Of a stretch of 64,000 nucleotides of DNA, positions 27,465-34,755 are shown in pieces. Under the pieces are notes generated by a model. That model did no database searches. It had not been told where the DNA came from and saw nothing but the letters and a program-made list of their open reading frames with translations. The stretch spans positions 1 to 64,000 of the forward strand of contig DATNQN010000063.1 in assembly GCA_036703985.1 (NCBI GenBank), written 5' to 3'. The position numbers and the translations under genes were made by a program. Position 1 is the stretch's first letter. The number at the start of each line of letters is the position of its first letter. Source of the DNA: Leptolyngbyaceae cyanobacterium. GTDB taxonomy: Bacteria; Cyanobacteriota; Cyanobacteriia; Cyanobacteriales; Aerosakkonemataceae.

Positions 27465-28520
27465 TCATTCTGACTCCTTCTTTGATAAACTCATCAAATT
27501 ACACAACTTGTAAACCGCTCTTGCTCCCACATTACCATCCCACTCAGCATCTCCCACTTCGCAAACATCAAAACCAATAATTTGCCGTCCGCTATTTACC
27601 ACTTCTCGGAATAAACAAAAAGCTTGTTCTAATTCCAAACCTCCGGGGACTGGTGTTCCCGTGTTAGGGCAAAGTTTAGGATCTAATCCATCCACATCAA
27701 AACTAATGTAAACTCGCTCTGGTAATTCCGACACTATTTGTCTACAAATTTCTAACCAATTCATTCCCCCATAAACCTTTTGTTTGAGGTGAGGATCGAA
27801 ATAAGTAGAAACTCGCTCTTCCGATTCTCTAATTAAATTTATTTCATCCAAAGAAACATCGCGAATTCCCACTTGCACTAACTTAGTAACTTGGGGTAAC
27901 TTCAATACGTTAAACATGATCGAAGCATGAGAAAATTCAAAGCCTTCGTATGCGTCTCTCAAATCTGCGTGAGCGTCAATATGCAGAATTCCAAAATTAG
28001 GATAACGTTGAGCTAAGGCTTGAATAGCTCCTAAAGGCACGCTATGATCGCCACCAATGACTGCTACTTGTTTACCCCGGTTTATCGCAGTCGTAGCTCT
28101 CTCAAATAACCATTGATTGACATCAGCACATTCCCGATTGATATTTTGCAGCAATTGCAACAAGTGCGGGTCTTCTTCTACGCTTTTTCCTTCTTCCATC
28201 TGCTCGATAATTTTAGCAGCATCTTGTCTGAGTAGTTCGCTTTTTTGTTCGATATGGGAAGGAATTTCATCCATAAAAATACCTTCCTTCCAACCATCGG
28301 GATAGTCGAAATCATATAAATCCAATTGACGAGAAGCTTCGAGAACTCTTTTCGCTCCCGCCACCGTACCGCAGCCATAGGAAACCGTTACTTCCCAAGG
28401 TATCCCGAACACGATGATATTGGCAGAATCGTAGTCAAACGGTAGCCCTAACAAGTTACCATTGTCAACGCCAATACCGCTAGGATCGAAGTTTTGCCGA
28501 AGTTCTTCTTTGGTTGCCAT
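27465..28520 (-). CDS. Agmatinase/arginase-family ureohydrolase
   Basis: A 351-residue binuclear-metal hydrolase of the ureohydrolase superfamily. Metal ligands are seen in GGDHS, 'HIDAHADLRD' and 'SFDVDGLDP'. The end of the fold, 'GFDVCEVGD', is conserved. An N-terminal extension of about 110 residues (with 'VSYGCGTVAGAKRVLEAS') distinguishes it from SpeB of E. coli. Annotation pipelines usually call this group agmatinase. Some cyanobacterial relatives hydrolyse guanidine, so the substrate is open. The start at 28520 (MATKEE) follows TTGAGGAAATATC. The longer frame to 28574 runs into a palindromic repeat and is rejected. Confidence 0.85.
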   Translation of the reverse strand: MATKEELRQNFDPSGIGVDNGNLLGLPFDYDSANIIVFGIPWEVTVSYGCGTVAGAKRVLEASRQLDLYDFDYPDGWKEGIFMDEIPSHIEQKSELLRQDAAKIIEQMEEGKSVEEDPHLLQLLQNINRECADVNQWLFERATTAINRGKQVAVIGGDHSVPLGAIQALAQRYPNFGILHIDAHADLRDAYEGFEFSHASIMFNVLKLPQVTKLVQVGIRDVSLDEINLIRESEERVSTYFDPHLKQKVYGGMNWLEICRQIVSELPERVYISFDVDGLDPKLCPNTGTPVPGGLELEQAFCLFREVVNSGRQIIGFDVCEVGDAEWDGNVGARAVYKLCNLMSLSKKESE

Positions 28521-28549
28521 TGATATTTCCTCAATTAGTTGTATACTTT

Positions 28550-28584
28550 GTAGGTGGGGTTTCGCTGTACTCAACCCAACCTAC
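28550..28584. repeat. Short palindromic repeat related to the 23700-23777 element
   Basis: GTAGGTGGGGTTTCG faces CTCAACCCAACCTAC. It lies just upstream of the ureohydrolase start and is a trimmed relative of the longer repeat. It overlaps the spurious N-terminal extension of that gene's longest frame. Confidence 0.6.
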
Positions 28585-28632
28585 GATTTACGGTTTTGAA
28601 CGCAACTAGATATCGCTTTCAGTGTATTCAAT

Positions 28633-28743
28633 TTATTTGCTAACAAACACCCGCCACATTACAAATACGATAAAAGTTATATAGCCAAATACTGTTATCC
28701 AATCCAACCATTGATTAGAAATTACCCCAAATTCTTCATTCAT
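28633..28743 (-). CDS. 36-residue single-span membrane protein
   Basis: The ATG at 28743 lies two bases after the stop codon of the secreted protein gene, and the frame runs 36 codons to a TAA at 28633. The product starts MNEEFGVISNQWLDW and then has one strongly hydrophobic span (ITVFGYITFIVFVMW) with a positive end (RVFVSK). This looks like a small thylakoid or plasma-membrane subunit with its N-terminus outside. The tight spacing implies translational coupling to the upstream gene. I do not recognise the family. Small cyanobacterial membrane subunits of this size are common and often left unannotated. Confidence 0.55.
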   Translation of the reverse strand: MNEEFGVISNQWLDWITVFGYITFIVFVMWRVFVSK

Positions 28744-28745
28744 GA

Positions 28746-29036
28746 TTATTTGTTAACAAGGTTACAAATGAGGTCGCCCGGTGCATCGGTTTCAAATGGT
28801 ACAACAGTTCCATTCTTTTTCACCGTTTTGCGATCGCGACAATTATATACCTCTTTTGGCTGAGCCACTCCATCAATACTAATGGTTACCCTGTATTCCC
28901 AGTGATGCTTAGCGCTACGCCGGATATTCAGAATGCAAATTTTGCGATCGTTAAATTGACGACAGAAGGACGCTTCTGCTGGAAGTGCCATTACTAACCA
29001 TACCGTCAATAACAGCAATAAAGCTATATATTTCAC
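28746..29036 (-). CDS. Small secreted hypothetical protein
   Basis: A 96-residue protein with a textbook Sec signal peptide (MKYIALLLLLTVWLVMALPAEA, cleavage before SFCRQF). The mature 74 residues contain four Cys (in SFCRQF, KICILNI, YNCRDR and LICNLV), which suggests two disulfides. It also has basic, beta-rich text such as 'WEYRVTISIDG'. It belongs to a class of conserved cyanobacterial exported hypotheticals, and no function is known to me. It is followed after two bases by a 36-residue membrane protein gene, and its promoter region is shared with the divergent gene at 29143. Confidence 0.75.
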   Translation of the reverse strand: MKYIALLLLLTVWLVMALPAEASFCRQFNDRKICILNIRRSAKHHWEYRVTISIDGVAQPKEVYNCRDRKTVKKNGTVVPFETDAPGDLICNLVNK

Positions 29037-29142
29037 CTTTTAACTTTTATCTAACATTATAAATTTACCATCTTTTAAATTACCACAACCAAATTTTAAT
29101 ATGACAAAATAGAAAAAGTACTGACTGGCATAGCATGACGTG

Positions 29143-29556
29143 ATGGAAGCCAATAACATACCAAAAGAAATTCCCATCCAACAATTGCGTAACGTAAGAA
29201 ATGGGATGTTGCGTTTACACAAAGCACTACTCGAATCGGAGAAAATTACTTACGAATATTCTCACGGAAAAATTCCATCTAAAGGTGAGTTTTTCCGACT
29301 AGCGATCGAAGACCAATGGTTTAGCTGGCTGCGCCCCATCTCTCAGTTTATCGTCCTCGTAGATGAAACTCTCAGCGCTAAAGAACCCGTTACCTTTAAT
29401 CAAGTAGATAAACTGCTCAAAGAAGCACGTAATTTACTTTTACCGTCAGAGGAGGGGACTGACTCGCAGAAGAGATATTATTCAGCTATTCAGAACGATC
29501 CCGAAGTTGCTTCCCTTCATTTAGAAGTATCCCGATTTCTAAGCAATGATGCTTAA
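29143..29556 (+). CDS. Conserved hypothetical helical protein
   Basis: A 137-residue protein, predicted soluble and mostly helical. Conserved-looking text includes 'RNGMLRLHKALLESEKITYE', 'GEFFRLAIEDQWFSWLRPISQFIVLVDE' and 'EARNLLLPSEEG'. Many bacteria carry relatives annotated only as hypothetical. I do not assign a function. The start is ATG at 29143, since the preceding GTG adds a single residue. It is divergent from the small secreted protein and convergent with the methyltransferase, with a strong hairpin just after its stop. Confidence 0.75.
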   Translation: MEANNIPKEIPIQQLRNVRNGMLRLHKALLESEKITYEYSHGKIPSKGEFFRLAIEDQWFSWLRPISQFIVLVDETLSAKEPVTFNQVDKLLKEARNLLLPSEEGTDSQKRYYSAIQNDPEVASLHLEVSRFLSNDA

Positions 29557-29568
29557 CTTCATCAGTTA

Positions 29569-29597
29569 CTAGTTCTCAGGCTGAGCCTGGGAACTAG
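29569..29597. terminator. Hairpin between convergent genes
   Basis: CTAGTTCTCAGGC pairs with GCCTGGGAACTAG (13 pairs, one G-U) around a very short loop. It lies 13 bp after the stop at 29556 and before the convergent methyltransferase end. There is no T-run, so it is either a transcript 3'-end structure or a small palindromic repeat. Confidence 0.5.
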
Positions 29598-29653
29598 GGA
29601 ACACGAGGCTCTGCATCGCTTTAATATTCGATCGATCGACAAATCAAATAAAG

Positions 29654-30418
29654 TTATTTATTTTTAATCGCAACTACCCGAATTCTCCGGTAATCTGCAT
29701 ACCAAGTTCCATCGCGATACAAAATTGGTTGCAATCGTTGCTCGACTTCTTTAATCACATTTATTTGTTCTTCAAGAGAAAGCCCGCTAATAAAATTGCT
29801 GGCAAACATTTTAAGCCAATTCCCGATTCCGGCTTCTCCTTCTAGAGGGGTTGGGCGATCGAATAACACCGCATAAGTTACATCAAAACCTTGTTTTTCT
29901 AGTTTAGTGCTATATTCGCCAATACTCGGAAAATACCAAGGATTCATTTTGTCAGCATCGGCATAACCGATTTCTTTTAAAACGTTATTGAGTGCATCAA
30001 CGATTGCTTTGACATTACCTTTACCGCCAAACTCCGCCACAAATCGACCGCCTGGTTTGAGGGATTGCCAAATGCAATGAATAACAGCATCTGCTTGCGG
30101 AATCCAATGCAATGCAGCATTAGAAAAAACCACATCAAAAGGTTCTTTAACTAGAAAATCTCTAGCATCTGCCACTGCAAATTCAAGCTGGGGATAGTTA
30201 TTTTTGGCCTTTTCAATCATCTCGTTAGATTGGTCGATCCCTGCTACTATCGCGCCAGTTTCAGCAATTTTTTGGGTTAGTTGTCCCGTTCCGCAACCCA
30301 AATCGAGAATGCGTTCTCCTGGTTGTGGAGATAGCAATTCGAGTAATGCTTCCCCATACTGCCAAACAAAAGCGTGCTTATCCTCATAAAGAGTGGCATT
30401 CCAGGTATTTTTTGACAT
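29654..30418 (-). CDS. Class I SAM-dependent methyltransferase
   Basis: A 254-residue methyltransferase of the Methyltransf_11/25 type, similar to trans-aconitate methyltransferase-like proteins. The SAM-binding motif I is 'ILDLGCGTGQLT' near residue 37. The acidic residue of motif II is in 'VAGIDQSNEMIEKAK', and post-motif text 'FDVVFSNAALHWIPQAD' is present. A C-terminal helical cap ends the protein. The acceptor substrate cannot be inferred. It lies just outside the right end of the first tnpB element, 39 bp from the tnpB stop, and has the same orientation, so some readthrough from tnpB is possible. Confidence 0.88.
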   Translation of the reverse strand: MSKNTWNATLYEDKHAFVWQYGEALLELLSPQPGERILDLGCGTGQLTQKIAETGAIVAGIDQSNEMIEKAKNNYPQLEFAVADARDFLVKEPFDVVFSNAALHWIPQADAVIHCIWQSLKPGGRFVAEFGGKGNVKAIVDALNNVLKEIGYADADKMNPWYFPSIGEYSTKLEKQGFDVTYAVLFDRPTPLEGEAGIGNWLKMFASNFISGLSLEEQINVIKEVEQRLQPILYRDGTWYADYRRIRVVAIKNK

Positions 30419-30432
30419 AATATTTCACCTTA

Positions 30433-30600
30433 TCGCTTTTTTTGACACTCTCACCGTCAAGCTGGCGCTGTGACGGGAGATTCTTGCTTCACTAAAGAAC
30501 GCTTTTTGGTACAAGTACCAACGAGTCTTACTTCTTCTCCACAAGCTTGAAATTCTGTGTGTCCCACAGTATTTGACAGTATTCTTATACCTTCTTCCCA
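30433..30600 (-). ncRNA. Expected omega-RNA region of the tnpB element
   Basis: TnpB proteins of IS200/IS605 elements use a guide RNA that spans the 3' end of tnpB and the right end of the element. Here that interval contains the conserved tail of tnpB and a hairpin (30450-30479) that swallows the stop codon. The boundaries are inferred from family knowledge. Transcription is not shown by the sequence. Confidence 0.3.
30450..30479. repeat. Right-end hairpin of the tnpB element
   Basis: CTCACCGTCA and TGACGGGAG form an imperfect stem with an 11-base loop. The tnpB stop codon (30457-30459) is inside it. The sequence matches the left-end hairpin in its CTCCCGT(C/T)A arm when read in tnpB sense. 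Confidence 0.7.
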
Positions 30601-31662
30601 TAAATTCTGCGTTGCGTTTTCATCTCTATCATGGTGAGTTTTACATTCAGGACAAACCCATTCACGAATACTGAGATTTAATAAATTATTTTTAACTTTG
30701 CAACTATTACAAAGCTTGCTACTGGGAAAGAATCTGTCAACTTGAATAAATATTCCTCCCTCTCTATTTAGTTTATAACTGATAAAATTAAGCAGCATTC
30801 CCCAACCAGCGTCTAATATTGATTTCGCTAGTTTGGTTCGTGCTAATCCTTTAATACAAAGGTTCTCAGCTATAATGACTTGGTTTTCGTCAACTAACTT
30901 TCTTGAGAGTTTGTGAAGTAAATCTTGTCTTGTGTTAGCTATCTTTTCATGGACTTTCGCTACTCTTTTAACTTGTTTTAGACGATTTAAAGAGCCTTTT
31001 TTCTTTTTAGATAAAGCTTGTTGTCTGCGTTTTAAACGTTTAGCATATTTTCTAGTAGGTTTAATTGGATCGACTTTATTAAAGTCTTTCCCATCAAACG
31101 TAGTAACTAGGTTACTTAAACCTAAGTCAATGCTTGTGATTTTCCCTTCTTTCTTATTGGTTAAATCATCCGTCTCAAATAAGATTGCAGCAAAATATTT
31201 ATCTGTACTCGTTTTGGAAACAGTCACAGATTTAATTTTACCGTTAATACTTTTTGAGATTGAAGCTTTAACAATCCCAAGTTTGGGAAGTTTTAAGCCA
31301 CCATTTTTAATCGAACAGCTTTCAGGGTAACGAATCGACTGCTTTCTGTGTCTACTTTTAAACTTAGGAAATCTAGCTCGTAAGCCAAAGAAATTCTTAA
31401 ACGCAGATTCTAAGTTTTTAAGTGTCTGTTGTAATGTAGCAGCAGTTACTTCTTGTAACCATTCAAAATTAGGTAGCTTTTTGAGTTGGGTTAAGTCTTT
31501 TGCCATATCGCAATAACTCATACCCTTACCCGTTTCTTGATACTGAATGTTAGTTTTATTCAAGTAATAATTAAACACAAACCGAGAACAACCGAAGCTT
31601 TTAGCTAATGCTTCTTGTTGCTCTTTGTTTGGGTAAATTCTAACCTTGAGAACGTCTAACAT
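30457..31662 (-). CDS. tnpB: RNA-guided endonuclease TnpB (OrfB)
   Basis: A 401-residue IS200/IS605-family TnpB, of full length for the family. The N-terminal OrfB HTH/wedge region starts 'MLDVLKVRIYPNKEQQ'. The RuvC-like nuclease residues are all present: Asp179 in 'SIDLGLSN', Glu266 in 'IIAENLCIKG' and Asp347 in 'HHDRDENATQN'. A zinc ribbon (CNSC ... CPEC) lies between the last two. It should therefore be catalytically competent. Downstream on the same strand lie the right-end hairpin and the expected guide RNA. TnpB helps retain the element by cutting empty donor sites. No intact tnpA is present locally. Confidence 0.93.
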   Translation of the reverse strand: MLDVLKVRIYPNKEQQEALAKSFGCSRFVFNYYLNKTNIQYQETGKGMSYCDMAKDLTQLKKLPNFEWLQEVTAATLQQTLKNLESAFKNFFGLRARFPKFKSRHRKQSIRYPESCSIKNGGLKLPKLGIVKASISKSINGKIKSVTVSKTSTDKYFAAILFETDDLTNKKEGKITSIDLGLSNLVTTFDGKDFNKVDPIKPTRKYAKRLKRRQQALSKKKKGSLNRLKQVKRVAKVHEKIANTRQDLLHKLSRKLVDENQVIIAENLCIKGLARTKLAKSILDAGWGMLLNFISYKLNREGGIFIQVDRFFPSSKLCNSCKVKNNLLNLSIREWVCPECKTHHDRDENATQNLWEEGIRILSNTVGHTEFQACGEEVRLVGTCTKKRSLVKQESPVTAPA

Positions 31663-31668
31663 CAGTGA

Positions 31669-31758
31669 TCTAGAAGCTCAACTTATCTAATCCTAACACT
31701 TGATGCTACAGTTGAACAATTAAAGAAATATGTTGAACAACAATCAACTCCAGAATAA
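31669..31758 (+). pseudogene. C-terminal remnant of a Y1 transposase (tnpA)
   Basis: An open stretch of 29 codons starts seven bases upstream of tnpB on the opposite strand. It reads SRSSTYLILTLDATVEQL then KKYVEQQSTPE and stops at 31758. This matches the pattern at the end of IS200/IS605 TnpA proteins (W-S-x-S-Y-x-x-x-T-G ... IKKYIEQQ). The divergent layout, with the tnpA C-terminus towards the left end, is the IS605 arrangement. The catalytic HUH and Tyr parts are missing, so this is a deletion remnant. Confidence 0.5.
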
Positions 31759-31800
31759 GGATTCGCTACCGCTCAGTTTATATATTTGGTCGGCATTCAT

Positions 31801-31830
31801 CTCCCGTTAATTCGTAGGATGTAACGGGAG
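31801..31830. repeat. Left-end hairpin of the tnpB element
   Basis: A perfect 9-bp stem (CTCCCGTTA / TAACGGGAG) with a 12-base loop. It resembles the right-end hairpin at 30450-30479 and is placed where the left end of an IS605-type element is expected. Confidence 0.65.
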
Positions 31831-32010
31831 TCCTCTGCCTCCATTCTTGATAGATTAGAAGATTTAGGTTTTAATCGCTTCCGTTATTGCTATATTCTGG
31901 GTTTCGTCACTCATGTTTTAGCCTAGCACTTTGGACTACCAAACAAATAAACCACTGGATTCAGTCCAAAGTTATGATGGCTAAAACCCTTTATTTATAG
32001 AGGTTTTGGT

Positions 32011-32493
32011 ATGTTTTTTCGCATTGGTAACGGTTACGATATTCACCGACTGGTAGAAGGACGGCGTTTAATTTTGGGCGGAGTGGAAATTGCCCATGAA
32101 TTAGGTTTGTTGGGGCATAGCGATGCGGATGTGCTAACTCACGCCATTATGGATGCCATGTTGGGGGCGCTCAGTTTGGGGGATATCGGTCATTATTTTC
32201 CACCTACAGATCCGAAATGGGCGGGGGCTGATAGTTTGGTTTTATTAAGTCAAGTAAATCAATTGGTAGTAGATAGGGGTTGGCAAATTAGTAATATTGA
32301 TTCTGTGGTAGTAGCGGAACGTCCGAAGCTAAAGCCCCATATTTCTGCAATGCGCGATCGTCTCGCCAGCGTTCTTAAATTGGCACCGGAGCAAATTGGC
32401 ATTAAAGCTACTACTAATGAAAAATTAGGCCCCGTTGGGAGAGAGGAAGGAATATCAGCTTATGCAGTTGCTTTGTTGGTGAATTCTAACTAA
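32011..32493 (+). CDS. ispF: 2-C-methyl-D-erythritol 2,4-cyclodiphosphate synthase
   Basis: A 160-residue enzyme of the MEP isoprenoid pathway that converts CDP-ME-2-phosphate to the cyclodiphosphate. The hallmark text is present: '[15 protein letters not shown]' with the zinc ligands Asp and His, the '[15 protein letters not shown]' loop, '[10 protein letters not shown]', and the C-terminal '[20 protein letters not shown]' CDP-binding segment. Full length and trimer-forming by family. It is monocistronic. A palindromic repeat follows before the substrate-binding protein genes. It supplies precursors for carotenoids and chlorophyll phytol, so it is functionally related to crtO in this window but not linked to it. 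Confidence 0.96.
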   Translation: MFFRIGNGYDIHRLVEGRRLILGGVEIAHELGLLGHSDADVLTHAIMDAMLGALSLGDIGHYFPPTDPKWAGADSLVLLSQVNQLVVDRGWQISNIDSVVVAERPKLKPHISAMRDRLASVLKLAPEQIGIKATTNEKLGPVGREEGISAYAVALLVNSN

Positions 32494-32557
32494 ATTTTTA
32501 ATTTTTTTGGTTAGAGAGTGTCCGTTAGTTAGGATATACAACAGATTGTAGGTACGT

Positions 32558-32629
32558 TAGGGTGGGCAAAAAATAAACAGTATCTTTTCTTAAAAGATTT
32601 AATTTTTTAGTTGGCTTCTGCCCACCCTA
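32558..32629. repeat. Inverted repeat between ispF and the first binding-protein gene
   Basis: TAGGGTGGGCA at 32558-32568 faces TGCCCACCCTA at 32619-32629, with a loop of 50 bases. It is a common type of palindromic intergenic repeat and ends 16 bases before the next start codon, so it lies in the 5' untranslated region. Confidence 0.7.
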
Positions 32630-32644
32630 TGAATATAAAAAAAT

Positions 32645-34528
32645 ATGAAGATTTTTCCTTTTATTAAATGGAATAATTGGCGGTGCTGGTTAACAGTAAC
32701 TCTAGGATTACTAAGCGCGATCGCACTTTCATCATGTAACCCAGTTCAACTGAGAACTCAGGCATCTCAAGTATCCCAAATCGTTGCCAGTAGGGTGGGA
32801 GAACCGGCTACTTTCAATTATGCTCTCGATCAATCATCGCCGAGTGCGTTAGATTTCGTTTACGAAGGACTGATCGGCCAAAACGGGATAACGGGAGAAG
32901 TTGAGCCAGCTTTAGCCGAATCGTGGCAATTTTCCGAAGATAAGCAAAAAATCGTATTTACTCTCAGAGAGGGATTAAAGTGGTCGGATGGCGAACCGCT
33001 GACAGCAGATGACGTGGTGTTTACTTACGATCGCATTTACCTGAACGACAAGATTAATACCGATATCAGAGATGGCTTAAGAATCGGTGAAAGCGGTGCA
33101 TTACCGACGATCCGCAAAATAGATAATCGGCGAGTTGAGTTTACCTTACCAGAACCGTTTGCGCCGTTTTTACGTACCACTGAATTAGCTATTTTACCAG
33201 CCCATAGTTTGCGAGAATCAGTGGAAACAATGGATGTAGACGGACAGCCGAAATTTAACCGAATGTGGCGTACCGATACCGATCCGAATAAAATTATTGT
33301 CAATGGGCCTTATCGGATTACCAGTTATAAAACCAGCGAGAGAGCGATCTTCGATCGCAATCCCTACTACTGGCGCAAAGATGCTAGAGGCAATCGGCTG
33401 CCATATATCGATCGCTTGATTTGGCAAATTGTCGATAATTCCGATACCGCATTAATGCAATTTCGCTCTGGTGGACTCGATGTATTGGGAGTTTCCGCTG
33501 CTTCCTTTTCTCTACTCAAACGGGAAGAAAAGCGGGGAAATTTTACCATTTATAATGGTGGGCCATCCTCCGGCACAACTTTAATTTCTTTCAATCTCAA
33601 TAAAGGAAAAAGAGAAAATGGAACCCCATTAGTAAATCCGATTAAATCCCGTTGGTTTAATACAGTAAAATTCAGACAAGCCGTAGCTTACGGGATCGAT
33701 CGCCAACGCATCATTGACAACGTATTTCGAGGGCTTGCCACCACTCTAAATTCGCCGATTTCCGTCCAAAGTCCCTATTATATTTCTCCCCAGCAAGGTT
33801 TAAAAGTATATGATTACAACCCAGAAAAAAGCAAACAACTACTTTTAGAAGCGGGATTTAAATATAACGAACGAGGACAATTATTTGATGCAGATGGTAA
33901 TCGAGTGCGCTTCACTTTCTTAGGGGGTAGTGGTGGGAGAATCGGCGAAGCAATTGGAGCGCAAATTAAAGAAGATTTGGCTAAAGTGGGAATGCAAATT
34001 GACTTCGTAATGGCAGCAGGTAGCGTTATCGGCCAAAAACTGCTCTACACATTTGATTGGGAATGTTATTTGGGAGCTTTTACTGGTAGTGTCGAGCCAA
34101 ATGATGGGGCAAATTTGTGGTTACCTGATGGGGGATTGCACGTTTTTAATCAAAAAGCGCTACCAGGACAACCTCCAATTTCAGGCAGAGAGATCGCGGA
34201 TTGGGAAGCGGAAATTGGCCGTCTTTACGTTCAAGGTGCAAAAGAATTAGATGAAGGCAAGCGAAAAGCTATTTATGCAGAAATTCAACGAATTACCCAG
34301 GAAAATGTACCTTTTATTTATTTAATAAACCCGCTGACTTTAACTGCGGTCAGAAATACGATCGAAGGAGTAAATTATTCAGGACTCAGAGGACTGTTTT
34401 GGAATCTGTACGAACTGAAAGTTGTCAAAAAATCAGGCTATCGTTCTCAGCTGGGTCATTTGGATGAGGCTAGAATTTTCGCCCGTCAGAATTCAGAAGA
34501 GAAAAGCATTATGAATTTTGGCTCCTGA
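32645..34528 (+). CDS. Oligopeptide-type ABC substrate-binding lipoprotein, copy 1
   Basis: A 627-residue periplasmic solute-binding protein of the SBP_bac_5 (DppA/OppA) family, lipid-anchored through the lipobox LSSC near residue 31. The family signatures are 'TFTLREGLKWSDGEPLTADDVVFTYDR' type text (near residue 105) and 'VNGPYRITSY' near residue 220. Homologues bind peptides, nickel or other small solutes, and the ligand is not predictable here. It is the first of three tandem paralogues at 32645-38509. No permease or ATPase subunit is next to them. A C-terminal tail after the 'WNLYELKVVKK' motif (about 30 residues) is unique to this copy and looks repeat-derived or read into intergenic sequence. 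Confidence 0.92.
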   Translation: MKIFPFIKWNNWRCWLTVTLGLLSAIALSSCNPVQLRTQASQVSQIVASRVGEPATFNYALDQSSPSALDFVYEGLIGQNGITGEVEPALAESWQFSEDKQKIVFTLREGLKWSDGEPLTADDVVFTYDRIYLNDKINTDIRDGLRIGESGALPTIRKIDNRRVEFTLPEPFAPFLRTTELAILPAHSLRESVETMDVDGQPKFNRMWRTDTDPNKIIVNGPYRITSYKTSERAIFDRNPYYWRKDARGNRLPYIDRLIWQIVDNSDTALMQFRSGGLDVLGVSAASFSLLKREEKRGNFTIYNGGPSSGTTLISFNLNKGKRENGTPLVNPIKSRWFNTVKFRQAVAYGIDRQRIIDNVFRGLATTLNSPISVQSPYYISPQQGLKVYDYNPEKSKQLLLEAGFKYNERGQLFDADGNRVRFTFLGGSGGRIGEAIGAQIKEDLAKVGMQIDFVMAAGSVIGQKLLYTFDWECYLGAFTGSVEPNDGANLWLPDGGLHVFNQKALPGQPPISGREIADWEAEIGRLYVQGAKELDEGKRKAIYAEIQRITQENVPFIYLINPLTLTAVRNTIEGVNYSGLRGLFWNLYELKVVKKSGYRSQLGHLDEARIFARQNSEEKSIMNFGS

Positions 34529-34609
34529 CTCCTAAAAACACTTTTTACCGCTTTAGGTTCTTAGCCAAAAATATTTCAACAAATTTTAGGCTACTCTTTG
34601 TTGTATATG

Positions 34610-34709
34610 TAGCGATCCTATTTAAATAATCAACCCTACCCTAGCCCTCCCCTTACCAAGGGGAGGGTTGGGAGGGGTTTAGTTGTTCGCAATTCATTTA
34701 GGATCGCTA
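34610..34709. repeat. MITE-like element (TAGCGATCCTA ends) between binding-protein genes
   Basis: TAGCGATCCTA at 34610-34620 faces TAGGATCGCTA at 34699-34709. Inside lies a palindrome CCCTCCCCTT/AAGGGGAGGG (34645-34667) of the kind also found inside the cyclase gene. Its 100-bp length and terminal inverted repeats fit a miniature inverted-repeat element. Confidence 0.65.
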
Positions 34710-34755
34710 TAGTAATGATGATTATCATGTAAATAAGGAATCATAAAATTTAGCC

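Larger units (their letters stand above)
30445..31835 (-). mobile_element. IS200/IS605-type element with intact tnpB and tnpA tail
   Basis: Two similar subterminal hairpins bracket the element. At the right end (30450-30479) CTCACCGTCA faces TGACGGGAG. At the left end (31801-31830) CTCCCGTTA faces TAACGGGAG with a 12-base loop. Such imperfect palindromes are the ends recognised by Y1 transposases. Between them lie a full-length tnpB (minus strand) and, divergently, only the C-terminal codons of a tnpA. The element is therefore non-autonomous and could move only with a Y1 transposase supplied in trans. The outer boundaries are approximate. Confidence 0.65.

Noticed and set aside
31700-31920. 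Open coding-like stretches after the tnpA remnant (for example reading FATAQFIYLVG and DRLEDLGFNRFRY)
   Set aside because: Too short, in different frames and interrupted by the left-end hairpin. Noted as possible debris but not strong enough to annotate.
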